From Polydactylus sextarius (taxonomy: Eukaryota > Chordata > Actinopteri > Polynemidae): 64,000 nucleotides of DNA. Below the pieces are notes generated by a model. The model made no database searches and was not told where the DNA came from. It saw only the letters and a list, made by a program, of their open reading frames with translations. The position numbers and the translations under genes are program-made. Where the stretch lies: positions 10,640,775-10,704,774 of the forward strand of contig CM028921.1 of NCBI GenBank assembly GCA_016801845.1, read 5' to 3'. Of this stretch, positions 52,650 through 64,000 are shown one piece after another (within the stretch, counting starts at the first letter, position 1; each line of letters starts with the position of its first letter).

Positions 52650-53280
52650 TACAGTGGATGTCAAAAGATTTCAAGATGTTTTCTACTTCAAGAATTCAAT
52701 TCGAAATTTGGTCCTTGATTTGGCCTCTACTGTAAATCTGTCAGATTGTGAGGACACGCTCTGTGCACTGCCCTCTTCAGGTTACCCCAAAGATTTTAAC
52801 TGGATTCAGGTCTGGACTTGGTTTTGCCATTTCAATTCTTTTTTTGGTGAAACCACTCTGCTGTTGATTGGGACATATGCTTTGGTGCTTTTGGCTCTTG
52901 GCACTTTCAGCTTTGCAACAGATGCTTGAGGTTTTTGTGCCAAAATTGACTGGGACTATTATTATTTTAGGTGCAGCTCCACATACCAAAACATGATTAA
53001 TCATCATGCTCCACCATGGATGTGGTGTTGTTTTGGTGATGTGCTGTGTTGTGTTGTACCATATGTTCTTGCTGATGACTCTTCTCTTCGTTCCACGGTT
53101 TATCTAATGCTTTGGAAAATCTCTTGTTCCCTTTGATGCTCTTTGGCTTTCTCTGCGAGATGCAACAAATCAAATGTGAAAGAAAAACAGCTGAACTTTA
53201 TTTGGGGTTAATCAGAGTCACTTTAATTGATGACAGGTGTGGACTGAGAAGTATTTAACTAATCGTGTTCAAACGCATGT
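52650..53280 (-). mobile_element. Decayed Tc1/mariner-like element
   Basis: It begins with CTACAGTGGATGTCAAAAG and ends near TTAATTGATGACAGGTGTGG, both resembling parts of a widespread fish DNA-transposon repeat. The minus strand carries a PSPDLNPVKIFG stretch (about 52780-52815), matching the SPDLNPIE motif near the third catalytic residue of Tc1 transposases. The last acidic residue appears replaced and frames are broken, so it is dead. Confidence 0.5.
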
Positions 53281-53461
53281 GAATTTTGAATTTTGAATTT
53301 GAAGTTGAGTTGAACTGGTTTCGGGTCATATTAAAGATAGAAAGACTTCTCGGAACCTGGTGTTTAAACAAGGGTGTGTTGATTGAATATCCATTGTTCT
53401 TCAAGACCACATCTGTATGAGTGAAGTAGCACGTTCACAGTCTTGTGGTTCATCTTTGATA

Positions 53462-53465
<4 letters not shown>

Positions 53466-53494
<29 letters not shown>
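53466..53494 (+). repeat. Poly(A) run
   Basis: 29 consecutive A about 190 bases beyond the Tc1-like copy. Confidence 0.9.
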
Positions 53495-53498
<4 letters not shown>

Positions 53499-53499
53499 T

Positions 53500-55890
53500 T
53501 GAAATATGACAATTTATTTTATTTTCCTCCGACTCCACATGACTTCTAAATTAATGATGCATATGTGTTTGTGAGTTTCTGATGAGTGATGTTTTTAAAT
53601 GCCATTATACAACGGGAAGTTTTAGCCAAATAATGTGATTGGTCACAGATGTGGTGCCAGTTGAAAACCTCAGTGAGTTGTGCTTCATTGCTCTCTGAAA
53701 CACCGTGGAGCTATTTCTCCTCCGTACAGTAAAATTAAAGAGCTAGTACCTAAAGCTCTAAAGCCATTTACATGATATTATTAGAGAAAAATTATAAATA
53801 AATATCCTTTTTTTTTCTTTTTTTAAACTTTTGTTTCTTTTAAAGTGTAAAGACAAGGATAAAGGACGAAAGGGGTGGGGGTCTAAGATGACAACAGATG
53901 AATGGGTTTTGTGCGTAAGCCTGTAAAAACAGCTGCTGGTTTTGTTTTGGGAACCAACATCATCACCATCTACACACACATGCACCAACACCCTAGCTGA
54001 GCCAAGTAACCCAAAAGGAGACAAAACGCGTCTCTCACGCACCTTCCCCACCCACTTCTTCGAAAAACAAAAGCCAATCACTTTGGCTTCGCATTCACAC
54101 TGAAGTACACACACACAAAATACTTAAGGCCCTCTTGTCTTGCCACTCAAACACTAAGACATATTCTTTGTTTTTCAATGTGTACGAATGCATTTTCACA
54201 CACATACAAACTCAAGCATCCCTCCCCTCCTTTCCCGCAAACACACACGCAAGAACATCCACAAATAAACACTTACTCTTGTTCTTCCAGTCACTGACTC
54301 ATTTCAAATAAGAGCCAGAAACACTGCAGGGGAGTCCAAATATAAAAACATTCATTTGGATTACACTTACACGTTAATCACATTTTTTTTTTTTTTTTTA
54401 ATTGTTAGATTGTTAATTTGTTTGTCTGCAGTGCAGCGCAGTGCACCATGCCGGTCGCGGCTTTACTTGCTTTTCTTTGCAAAGTTACAATTATATTACG
54501 CATGCAGTGTGAGTGTGTTTGTGTGTGTGTCTAGGTGCCAAGGGCCGGACCAGGGCTTGGTGCCAGCATGGATAAAGAGCAGATGGCGACCCTGACAGGG
54601 CAGAAAACCTCCAGTTCCCACATTCTCCTGTTCTATTCAGCCTTCACTCCTATACTTCTTAATGGCAGCATGGCATGTGTGACAGGGATAGCTTAGATTT
54701 ATACTTGAATGCACAGACGTTTACAAGAGAAAGAAAAGAGAGGAACAAAAAAGGAAAAAGGTCTCGTCTGCATACTACTTCTTTTCAGTAGGATAATCAT
54801 ACAAGTTATGGGAACCTGGCAGTCGTGCCTGGTCAATTACTTGAAAGAAGGCGTGTTTCAAGTCGACATGAATGAACGCTTCGCCTTGATAACGGAGCGA
54901 ATAGACTCAGGTTGTATAACCCTGTAACGTATATTTCAGTATTTCTGTAGTGAAATGTCTGATGAACAAAAATGTCACTGGCTTACCAAGAAAGAGGCTA
55001 TACACACACACACACACACACACACATCAAACACTGATGAAACAGTTACAGTGAGTCATGCAGAGTCTCAGACTCTTCACATATTTTTAGTTATTAGACC
55101 TTTTTCCACCCCCAACGTGTCTTTGATGTGTCATAGCTGTAATTAGCAGCCTAACCTTTGTTTATTCCTATGTATATTGGCTCCTTGACATGAGGAACCA
55201 TGCCATCGTTAGCAAAATTTAAGTGTTTGCATGTTATGTGTGAACCAGGCCATAAACATCATATATGCTTAAAATAAAGAACACATATCAGCTAACACTG
55301 ACTGATGAATTATGGGATATTCACAGGTAAATAGTGGGCTAGGCTAGTAAAGGTGTTACCGTACAGGGTGTTGATTGTAAATCAAGATACAGAAGTTCTA
55401 GCTCTTAGTGAGCATCTTTGGCATTTGCTAACAAGTGGCTCATGTATACTTTGTATTACAAATTGAAAAGCTGCATCAGCATTTAACTAATTTATTCTCA
55501 ATTCAGTAAATGATAATGACTTGTTCAGATACAGGTGGCTGATACATTAGCTCATATTAGCTTTGAATGTCAAAGAAAGTTTATCTCTATATATAAAATA
55601 ATATGTTTCCTTCATTTATACATTAAACTCATGATAAAAGTTAATTTGATGAAATATGAACCCATATGACGACGACATATTACGAGTTGTAAAGCATCAG
55701 TATGAATAAACTTTTATCTCTTACATGCACCATCCAAAGACTCCTGAGAAGCTTTTCTGAGAACAGGATGATATCGAGACATATACCAGCAGCAATTTCC
55801 TCCAAGTGTATATTCAGCTTATGTGGCTTTGTTTTGACCTCTGAGCTTCTGTCACAGTGATATGAGTCCTCCAGGTGAGTCCTGGCTGCA
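53500..55890. other. Non-coding stretch, nothing coding recognised
   Basis: AT-rich with a T-run at 54384-54399 and a GC-richer island around 54530-54600. No supported exon. Confidence 0.4.
55002..55026 (+). repeat. (CA)n microsatellite
   Basis: About 25 bases of CA repeat. Confidence 0.95.
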
Positions 55891-55896
55891 GAGTAG

Positions 55897-55922
55897 ACAC
55901 ACACACACACACACACACACAC
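55897..55922 (+). repeat. (CA)n microsatellite
   Basis: About 26 bases of CA repeat. Confidence 0.95.
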
Positions 55923-56799
55923 ATCATACATGTTCACCTTAAACCACTGACTCCCACAAGCCATATCCTGATTAATTAGTTTCTCATTAGAATTTGTCGT
56001 ATTGAGTCAATATCCTTTTTCAATTGTTTCCCTTTTGTGCCTCCTTTCTTCTTGTGGTCACTGTAGCCAGCCCATAAGAGGCATTAAAGTAAGGATATGT
56101 TTCATATTTAACAGTAACAAGACAGTTTATCTTGCTGATCTACAATTGTTTCTTCACATCCGGTTGTTTTGAGAAACAACAGGAGGTAGGGGGGGTCATC
56201 CATACAGACAGGCAGGTGGACATTGGTGATGCAAAAGAGGAAATGAGATACGAGTCTGAGAAAAACTTTAGACAAACTACTGAGATGTCTGACTAAAGAG
56301 GTAATACATGTAGAGGTTGAGTAAAAGGGGTAGGAACAGAGGATGCTGCTGTGACGGTCTACAGACATTCACGCTCTGTTTCTGTTTCTTAATTCTCATC
56401 CAGACCGCAATTCATCAGTCTACAATGGCTCCGTCAAACAGCTGGTGTAAATAATCTGTAAGAGTTATTTAAAAAAAAAAAAAAAGAAACAACATCAAAT
56501 CATTAATCACTCTTGATCAGTGATGGCTACATTTCCCTGATGTTAAAGAATAAAAGCTGCTTATATAACCACATCTTCTGTCAAGATGGCACCTATTAAC
56601 ACAAAAGTGGCTGAGCTCCAAACACGTTGCCTCAAAAATATGACTTGATCGCTTCATCTAGTCTATGTATGTACAGTATGTGTATCAAAGCAAAACAGAC
56701 AAAGAAACAAAGAAACAAAAAAGGAGCAGACAGATGGTCATGTACTGTATTACCCATACAAACAGTGATAAACAATAAAACCATAGGCTCTTGGCATCA

Positions 56800-57120
56800 G
56801 GAATACCTAAAAAATCTGATTTGATGCCTCTGTGTAGGTCGGCATTTGGTTCCGTCCTCCACCCTTTGCTCCCCATCTGGCCTCCATTGTCTGCTAGCCC
56901 TGAGCGACAGGTGGTATTGTTCCCACGGAGACAGTTGCCGTGGTGGCACACTCCTAAGGGTGTAGTCTGTACACACACATACACAAGCGCACACACCAGC
57001 CACATCGCTAACCTGTTTCCTGTATATGTGTTTGTCTGAGCGTATGTGGTATTTCAGCCAGACGGGCGGTGACGCGATGTTCAGGATGTGCGATGTCTCA
57101 TCAGGTCATGTTGCATCTCT
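56800..57120. promoter_or_regulatory. Candidate regulatory block
   Basis: Balanced, high-complexity sequence including CCATTGTCTGC (SOX-like) and GTTCCCACGGAGACAGTTGC, which resembles an imperfect RFX X-box. Open frames on both strands lack a domain. Inference only. Confidence 0.25.
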
Positions 57121-57179
57121 TCAGGCTGGCAGGTGTTTCACACGAGAACATTCCCATATGAACATACAGATATGAACCC

Positions 57180-58080
57180 AGACGTTGATTTATTACAGTG
57201 AAGTTTCAGTTCAAGGATTTGGACCAATGCTAATCTTAAAAATACAAGCAAAACAACAAGCTTGATGATTTCCCAAGACAGCTGGGAACTGAATGTGTCA
57301 TGCTCTGACACCAAGACAGTGATTAGTGATTTATTTCGTATTTTTATTTTCAACACAAACTCGGCTGCAATATGATGAAAGCAGTTTGTGTCTGAGTTAA
57401 GTTTCACTTTATTTATTTATTTATTTTTTTTGTTGGGTTTAATAACACATTGATTTACTCAACTCATTCAAAAGGACAGATAAGTAATTATAAAAGTATC
57501 ATCATATCTGTATCATATCTGTACAGTTCAATTGTAGTCTCTTTCTTCTCAGCTTTGCATCATAAAGTGTTCTACTAATAGTTTGTTTTCGTTGGGTTCA
57601 ACATCATCACTGGTGATCTTATCAAAGGGTTAATTTTCAGCACCGGATTAATACACATCTGACGTGAGTATTTGCTGCAGCAGGATGGTGTAGGAGGGAC
57701 TGAGTCATTATACACCAGAGGAATAAACTGTATCAGGCTTTTGTTTTACAGCTAATGTGTCGGCACAATCAATTCAGTGGTCAATTCATTTTGGTCTTTT
57801 TGTGGAATTTGTTGCCACTTCTGTTGGAAAAATATGGCTATAGCTCCAAAGGCAGCTTACAAACAACTAATACGTTTGGTGTGCAGATTAAAGCATAAAT
57901 CATAAAGTAAATGAACACTTTGAATCACACATGTACACAAGATAAAATCTGTCAGTGAATCACACTTACGCAAATAAAGTTGACAAGACAACAAAATACA
58001 AAAACCTTACACCCGCTCCTACACACTCATATCCTGGACACATCCTGGACATAATAAGAATATAGAGACTGAGTATGTAT
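57180..58080. other. AT-rich non-coding stretch
   Basis: Short TTTA run at 57407-57423; no gene or named repeat recognised. Confidence 0.4.
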
Positions 58081-58094
58081 AACAGCAGCAATAA

Positions 58095-58210
58095 CAATCA
58101 GTAGTGGGCCCTCGGGGCTTCAACGCCTGCAGGGCCACTGCTGCAGCACTGGCCCTTTACTGTTCCTCTGCGCCACACGAGGCCTGCGTGGGCCCTGCAC
58201 TACGTTTTGT
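58095..58210. repeat. GC-rich segment, possibly a dispersed repeat
   Basis: A sharply bounded GC-rich island in AT-rich DNA with the 9-base direct repeat GTGGGCCCT at 58104-58112 and 58188-58196, and CTGCAGGGCC/GGCCCT arms between. The look is that of a short mobile element or structured element; the family is not identified. Confidence 0.3.
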
Positions 58211-58482
58211 TTCTGACCTTGTTATACATACAAAAACCTGTGTGTGTGTGTAAAAGAGTGTGTGTTTGTGAGGGTGTGTGCATGCTGGTGTTGTAGCCAG
58301 ACTGACTTTAGGTTGTCAGTGCTCATTAGGATAATGACTGTGGGACCTGGCAGGTGCCCAAACTTTTTTTTTTTTTGAGAGGGATGGAGGGAGGAGGGAT
58401 GGTGAGGGGAGTGTGAGCAAGGAGAGCTATAAAGGTCCAGAATAGGGGGGTGGGGTTACTGCTTACTGGGATCACATTTCAT

Positions 58483-58483
<1 letters not shown>

Positions 58484-58516
<33 letters not shown>
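58484..58516 (+). repeat. (CA)16 microsatellite
   Basis: About 33 bases of CA repeat. Confidence 0.95.
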
Positions 58517-58519
<3 letters not shown>

Positions 58520-58559
58520 CCCTGTGTTTTGTCTGTTATAAACAGACAAGGACAGGGAC

Positions 58560-60740
58560 AAACATTTATGCTCTGGCAAACAAATCATCATAAATTGTGG
58601 AATAATAATAAAAAAATAGACAAACACACCATAAAACTGAAGATACGTTTCCTACTTCTCCTATCATCTGAGCTGCAGCTATAGACATATGATTTATGTT
58701 ACAGTTTCTGTCTGAGGTAGCATCCATGGTCAGTGTTTTTAAAGATGATGCAGCCATATTATGTGCCTGACACCCAACATAGGCTAAATTCAATACTTTT
58801 TCTAATCTGTGCCACATTCGTGGATGTGTATTTCTGTTTTAGTCCTAATTCTCATTCCTCTGTCATTATAATCATATCTTGTGTCAATCTCAAGCTACTA
58901 ATCTTTGAAGACAAGAACAGTAGCACACAACAGATGGTACAGTGGTGAAACAACTTTTTGGAAAACAGATCAAAACAAGATTTGAGATGTTTTGGCATCT
59001 AAACAGAGAGTGAGTGTGTATATCTCTTCAGACCAGTAGACACATTGTGAGAACTTGATCCTAATCTTGCATCAAAACTTTCAGGGTATGACATGAAACA
59101 ATGCAGAATGTGTAACACTTGCCTTTTTAGAAATAAATGTCAGGGGGGGAAAAAAAAAAAACAAAAAGGAAATGGAAAAACACTCGCAAGATTTCACTAC
59201 AATGCCCATTGCTTTCATTGCACTGTCTGAGATGAATTGAGTGTGACAATGTGATAATCTTATAAGATTGTTGCCATTGCACAACATCAACGTCATCACA
59301 ACAACAACAACAATAACAGCAAAACATCTGTAGAAATCAGCAGCAGTTCACAACCAATTCACTTCAGTGTGAATGGAGTGTTTAGACAAGAGAATTCCTT
59401 CATGCATTTACACACCACCACAGATATCCATTCAGCAAGTACATACAGTAAATGTTCAGTGTCTTGTTTGAGACTGTCTAAACAGGAGAGTTTAACATTT
59501 GACTCATTGCCAGTTTAAGTTCTGTTATGCTATTGGCATTCATTGAAATGCATTAAAGGGATTCACGGTCTGCACACTGACTGGTACCAGCTATGATGAG
59601 TGGGACACTCACACACACAGGCAAACAGTCCTGCTCAAATACATTTAAACACAGACATACATCTGCCGTGCTCAATCCAAACAAGGCGGATAAATGTGAA
59701 ACTCTAGTCGTCTCCTGCATCTCTTTGATGCGGTCGTGTAAGCTCAGATGCTGGTGTGAGGTGGTGTGTTTGTCACAAAATCCTTCACCCGAGCAGATCA
59801 AGGGCATTCGTCACACACTCAAACATTGCACATGTCTGCGGACAGGAGGGATTATCTGTTCTAAATGGAAAGGTCAGTGTCAGGGAGCAGCTCAGATCAA
59901 TGGGAAGACAGGATGGATCCTGAATAGACATTGACATAGAAGTTCAAGAGTAACAGATTACTTCTGAAAGGATTAGACTGACAAAAACTTGGATTGTATC
60001 AGAGCAGTGACGCTTTCAGGATTTTTTTTTTTCACATTTAATTAAATGAAGAAAATATGGTTTGACCCAACAACAGTTGTCACATATTATTCCTCTAAAT
60101 ATAAAAGTCTGACATAATTTTATCTTTTTATTTATCATTATGGTTTTATTGTATTTTTATACCACATAAACATCTGACTTTTTCCTTGGGCCAACATGTG
60201 TTCTGTTTTAACCTGCCTTAATCCCAAAGAAATTCAGCATCTAATTAGCCTAAATACATAAAATGAATAAAACAAAAAAACAAAACCCAAACTGATTAAA
60301 CCCCAAGGGAATAAACCAGTTTAAACCAGCCTCAACCTGCCATGTTGGGTTTATTCTCAGTGTGAGGTTTTTCCCCCTGCTGATTGACTTACTTTTGCTA
60401 TGGTCACAAGAGAAGCTTTTACAGCAGTTTTCCAGAGAACAGAGATATTACTGAAGTGCAACATAACATGTAAACATTGTCATGGCTTCTGCTTAGATTT
60501 CCACTGTTGTGTGCATGCTCAGTTGTATAAAATGAAAGTTGCAGGCACTTTTTCTGGAATGATTACAGTTTAGTTTTATTGCCTCATCAGAACTAAAGGA
60601 CAACTGCAACAACAGACTCTTTGGCATCTGGCAGAAAATACATTGGACATGGGGTGCACCTTTGGCTTTGGTTTATGATGTCCTCATAAACCAGTGTCCC
60701 CACTTGGAGTCTGACTGGAGACTTTTGTTACATCCTATAT
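58560..60740. other. AT-rich non-coding stretch
   Basis: No gene recognised. CAACAA-type runs occur at 59298-59322 and an A-run at 59149-59166. Confidence 0.4.
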
Positions 60741-60869
60741 AAGACATGCTATGTCAACTCAAAGTATTCAGGCCTCTTAACTTTTTACACACTATAGTGT
60801 GTTGTACATTTAATAAAAATGCAATATACACCCAATAAAATATTTAGAATGTTAGTGTTAGGGTTTCAT

Positions 60870-61135
60870 TTGCAAACTAGAATTACCATATTGCGGTTAT
60901 ATGCATCTGCAGTGTAATCACAGATAAATTTGTGCCAGTTCATGAGATATGGTTCAAAAGTTACAGTGACCTTTGACCACCAAAATCTACTTAGTTTAAG
61001 TATTAAGTGAGTTTATGTAAATTATTCTGCCAAAGAATTCCATCAAGGCTTCCCTGAGATATCATGGTCAGCAGAAACTGACAAATAGACCACCCAAAAA
61101 CATAAATAAATGAAAAAATAATAAAGAAAACCTTG
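60870..61135 (+). repeat. Second dispersed repeat nested in the Tc1-like copy
   Basis: The stretch contains AATTACCATATTGCGGTTAT, GTGACCTTTGACCACCAAAA, an AATTCCATCAAGGCTTCCCT segment and GAGATATCATGGTCAGCAG. These words in this order are typical of another very common fish repeat. Tc1-type sequence is recognisable on both sides, so the repeat inserted after the Tc1 copy arrived. Ends are approximate. Confidence 0.55.
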
Positions 61136-61139
61136 AAAC

Positions 61140-61920
61140 TTCTTACAAGCAAATGTATTCCAGTCCTTAATTCTGTACTTTGTGAAGAGTCCTTGCAGCG
61201 ATTACATCTTTGAGTCCTCTTGGGCAAATCTTTCAAGCTTTGCACACCTGGATTTGGGATATTTCTCCCATTCTTCCTGGCAAATCCTCTCAAGCTCTGT
61301 CAGATTAGATAGGAAGTACTAGGTCTCTGTTACAACTCATTGTCCTTGACAGGCCCAGTCAAAACCAGACAAAGTTACTCCAATGTAGATTAGGCTGTAT
61401 GCTCCGGGTCATAGTCATTCTGGTGTACCGTGGCCTCAATGTGAGCTTATATGTAGATTTCTTTAAGGATATCTCTATTCTAACCAGTCTCCCCACCCTC
61501 AGAGCTGGAGTGCACCCCCAAATCATGGTATTGCAGTCACCATGCTTTACCATTGGGTAATATAAGTTCTGCCAAAAGGATGTCAATGTTTGATCAGACC
61601 AGAGAAATGTTTTCTTTGTGTTCCTATAGTCCTTTAAAAACTTCAGGCAGACATTTTCTCAGTGTGGCTACTCCACTAACATGTAGTAGAGTGCACTAGT
61701 GTTTGGTAGTAGAGTGCTGCTCACATGGTTGTTCTCTCAGCAGGTTTCTCCCATCTGCACAAAGAACATCTAAATCTCTGTTTGAGTGATTGTTGGCCCT
61801 TCTTACTTGGTTACCAAGTTTGGCCAAACAGCCAACCCTGAGAAAAGTCCTTCTGGTTCCAATTTTCTTACATTTACCAATTATTGAGGCCACAGTGCTC
61901 CTGGGAACACTCAACGGTTT
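61140..61920 (-). pseudogene. Tc1-like transposase pseudogene
   Basis: Reading N to C from 61920 down: a helix-turn-helix part VPRSTVASIIGKCKKIGT (61850-61914), a central DDE-region part MVKHGDCNTMIWGCTPA (61500-61555), and a C-terminal part equivalent to LTELERIC...CAKL...YPRR (61200-61320, in shifted frames). These are the order and spacing of Tc1 transposases, which cut and paste DNA at TA sites. At least two frameshifts separate the pieces and the middle is rearranged or deleted, so no active enzyme can be made. Confidence 0.75.
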
Positions 61921-62019
61921 TAGAAATGGTTTTATACTCTTGTCCAGCTGTGAAATACTTTTATTGTAGAGGTCTACAGAGATTTCCGTAGCCTTAACAA
62001 AACAGTTTCACTTTATATT

Positions 62020-63205
62020 CAACACATTTCAACACATTTTGAACAGTATCTATTTTGTCATTGAATAAATGCGGGGGATTTTTTGCATTTGTTTTTCCTC
62101 CTAATTCCATTTGCATAAGTTCCTGCTTCCTCATTAAAAATTACTGTCTGCTTTTTGTCTGAGTTCCAGAGAATAAATTACTGTAATAAGATGTTGTGCT
62201 GCCAGAAAACATCTTGATTATGTATTGCTGACATGAAGGTCTTTCAAAAGCCTCAAAAGTGCAAAAGGTGCCCCATGTGAAGTCATGCAAATCACAGCTG
62301 TTGTTTCTTCATAAACCACAGGCCTCTTCACATAAAGCAAAAAACGTATATGAAAGGTTGTTTATCTATTCTTGCACATTATGATGTGTGAGTGGGGGAA
62401 CGCAGCTCACCTGCTGTTCTCCAATCGAGCTGGAGGAAAGTGATCTGTGCAAAGAAACAAAGAGCAGAGAGCAGAAGGGGTCAATCCATTAGTGGGTTAA
62501 TGCAGTGTGTGTTTTGTGTGTAAGAGGGATGGTGCATGTTGTTGTGTGCAGGATGTGAGGTTATGGGTGGGAGCCTTTTCTTCACTCTAGGTCCAAGTTT
62601 AAAAAAAAAAAAAAAAAACTCTTTTCTAGCACACCTCACTCTGAGAGAATAGTGGAGATGCTTCCCAGGAGAGCTGACCTCTCTCTGCCGGTGGGAACCC
62701 ATTTGTCTCCTTCGCTCTTTTTCCGCCTGCCTCTGAAAGGAGGATGCTTTAACCTACGCTACACTAACTAGAGATCGTCTTAAGTTTCACCTTTTACCAG
62801 AGTCCCGTGGGGATGTTCTCGGCTTCTCAGGTTGAGGAAAACATGACAACCTTTTCTAAACAAAATGAGCAGGACAGAAAGGACTTTGACATGTATTTAA
62901 ATGAGATTGTAAGGATTCATTCACTGCTGTTTGGCTAAAAATCAACTCTGTGTATTTAACCAGTGTAGAGAAATAAATAAATATCTAAAAACAAACAAGC
63001 TTGAAGCTTTTAGGAGGATTTATAATCTCTAGTAACTGCTGTCACTGTCTTGTTCCCACCCTCAAAATGCAATAAATGACGCTCTCTTTTACCTGTAACA
63101 TCATTAATGCCCCTGTGCTCAGCCGTGTGAGGATAGTGGAGTAATTAAGCCATACAGTCTCTACACGATCACAGCATCAGAAGTGTCACACATTATGAGC
63201 TGTTT

Positions 63206-63238
<33 letters not shown>

Positions 63239-64000
63239 GTTCCTATTTATAGTACGAACAATGTTATTTTCTGCTGCTGCTGCTGCTGTAGTGGAAAGAT
63301 GGCCCCACCACCATAACCACTATAACACTTCCAGTGTTGGGTACACGCAGCTATGTGAGTAACAACTTAAAATGGACTTTGAAAAAAGAAGCTACTTCTG
63401 CTTTGATTATATAGTTTGCAACACATTTTGTCGTTCACACAGGATTGATCACAACAAGCAGAAAGTGCAATAAAAATACAAGGTGGCCAGCTGAACCAGT
63501 TTAAGTTTCTGAAGTCCTCACGTTCTCTGTTCTTGTTGGATTCCAACTTGTGGTTACGCTTTTGGATGAGGTCAATATCAGCTTTACCTTTGCTATGTCA
63601 TAATCTGTTAAAGCCACTGAATATAATGTGGTTGAAATGTGCTTCTGATGGTTTTCACAAGGAACACTTCTTGTTCTTCATGTCAAACTGATCGAACACT
63701 TGTTCACTTCCTTAAATGTTTCCTTCTGCGTCAAGGCTTCTGTGTTGTACCTCATTTGATGTAATTTTGCAAAGGGTTTGCAGTAATTTTAGTTATTATT
63801 TAGTTTTATTCATCCATTTTGTATCTCTTCTCAGTGTTACAATACCATGCATGCTGTCTATGCTAAATTACACTTTGGTGGGAAAAAAAACTTCTTCTTA
63901 ATAATAGAGAAGTGCTACAAGTTTCATCATTGGTTCCTTATTCTGCTAACATTTTTTTTCCCCTCACTGTGACTCATGCTTGCAGATCTCGTTGTTTTAA
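62020..64000. other. Non-coding right end of the window
   Basis: No exon recognised. Contains A- and T-runs (62598-62617, 63208-63235) and a (CTG)n of about six units at 63269-63288. Confidence 0.4.
63208..63235 (+). repeat. Poly(T) run
   Basis: 28 consecutive T, followed within 50 bases by a short CTG repeat. Confidence 0.9.

Larger units (their letters stand above)
60760..62010 (-). mobile_element. Tc1/mariner transposon copy, minus strand, interrupted
   Basis: The left end AAAGTATTCAGGCCTCTTAAC followed by TTTTTACAC matches the terminal region of a common fish Tc1-like family (AAGTATTCAGACCCCTT type). The broken transposase at 61140-61920 lies on the minus strand. A different repeat interrupts the stretch between the left end and the transposase stop. 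The right inverted end is not clear, so that side seems truncated near 62000. Confidence 0.7.

Noticed and set aside
52639..52929. 96-codon + strand frame with hydrophobic C-terminus
   Set aside because: It is the antisense of the Tc1-like transposase remnant, which explains the open frame.

Overview
The window is vertebrate nuclear DNA, almost certainly from a ray-finned (percomorph-like) fish. The evidence is split genes with GT-AG introns, very many (CA/GT)n and other microsatellites, a Tc1/mariner copy, a LINE tail and several short dispersed repeats of types common in teleosts, plus a fish-type two-exon IFITM5 gene. No bacterial-style operon, phage, CRISPR array or plasmid feature was seen. 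Homology calls rest on motif recognition from memory; no database search was possible.

Layout. (1) 1-2050: non-coding DNA with one strong CTCF-like site. (2) 2050-4900: ifitm5, a CD225-family membrane protein gene with a TATA-like box, two coding exons and a 3' region holding a MITE-like inverted-repeat element. Its coding frame requires an intron end inside a (TG)n tract with no AG. (3) 4900-8474: AT-rich spacer with a long (AAT)n tract. (4) 8475-14028: a complete 11-exon gene, on the + strand, for a malate/L-lactate dehydrogenase of the LDH2/MDH2 (YjmC/AllD) fold family. The exons join in phase to 362 codons with all family motifs. (5) 15000-20220: a border zone with three CTCF-like sites in two orientations, a zinc-knuckle retroelement remnant, a THAP-like fragment, a 155-bp (ATCT)n and a dispersed repeat. 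(6) 17.5-60 kb: about 42 kb with no convincing protein-coding exon. Microsatellites alternate with GC-rich or homeobox/SOX/GATA-site-rich blocks that look like conserved non-coding regulatory elements of a developmental gene lying outside the window. (7) 52.6-53.3 kb and 60.76-62.0 kb: decayed Tc1/mariner copies, the second with another repeat nested inside it.

The two genes lie head to tail on the + strand and have no obvious functional link. One is a small membrane protein, bone-associated in mammals; the other is an NAD(P)-dependent 2-hydroxyacid dehydrogenase. The CTCF-like sites at 1.04, 15.02, 16.73 and 20.2 kb suggest that this two-gene block is insulated from the regulatory desert to its right. 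That is inference. I found no clearly new multi-gene system. The best leads are the abnormal ifitm5 acceptor, the bacterial-type dehydrogenase kept in a vertebrate, the boundary architecture and the regulatory-element-like blocks.
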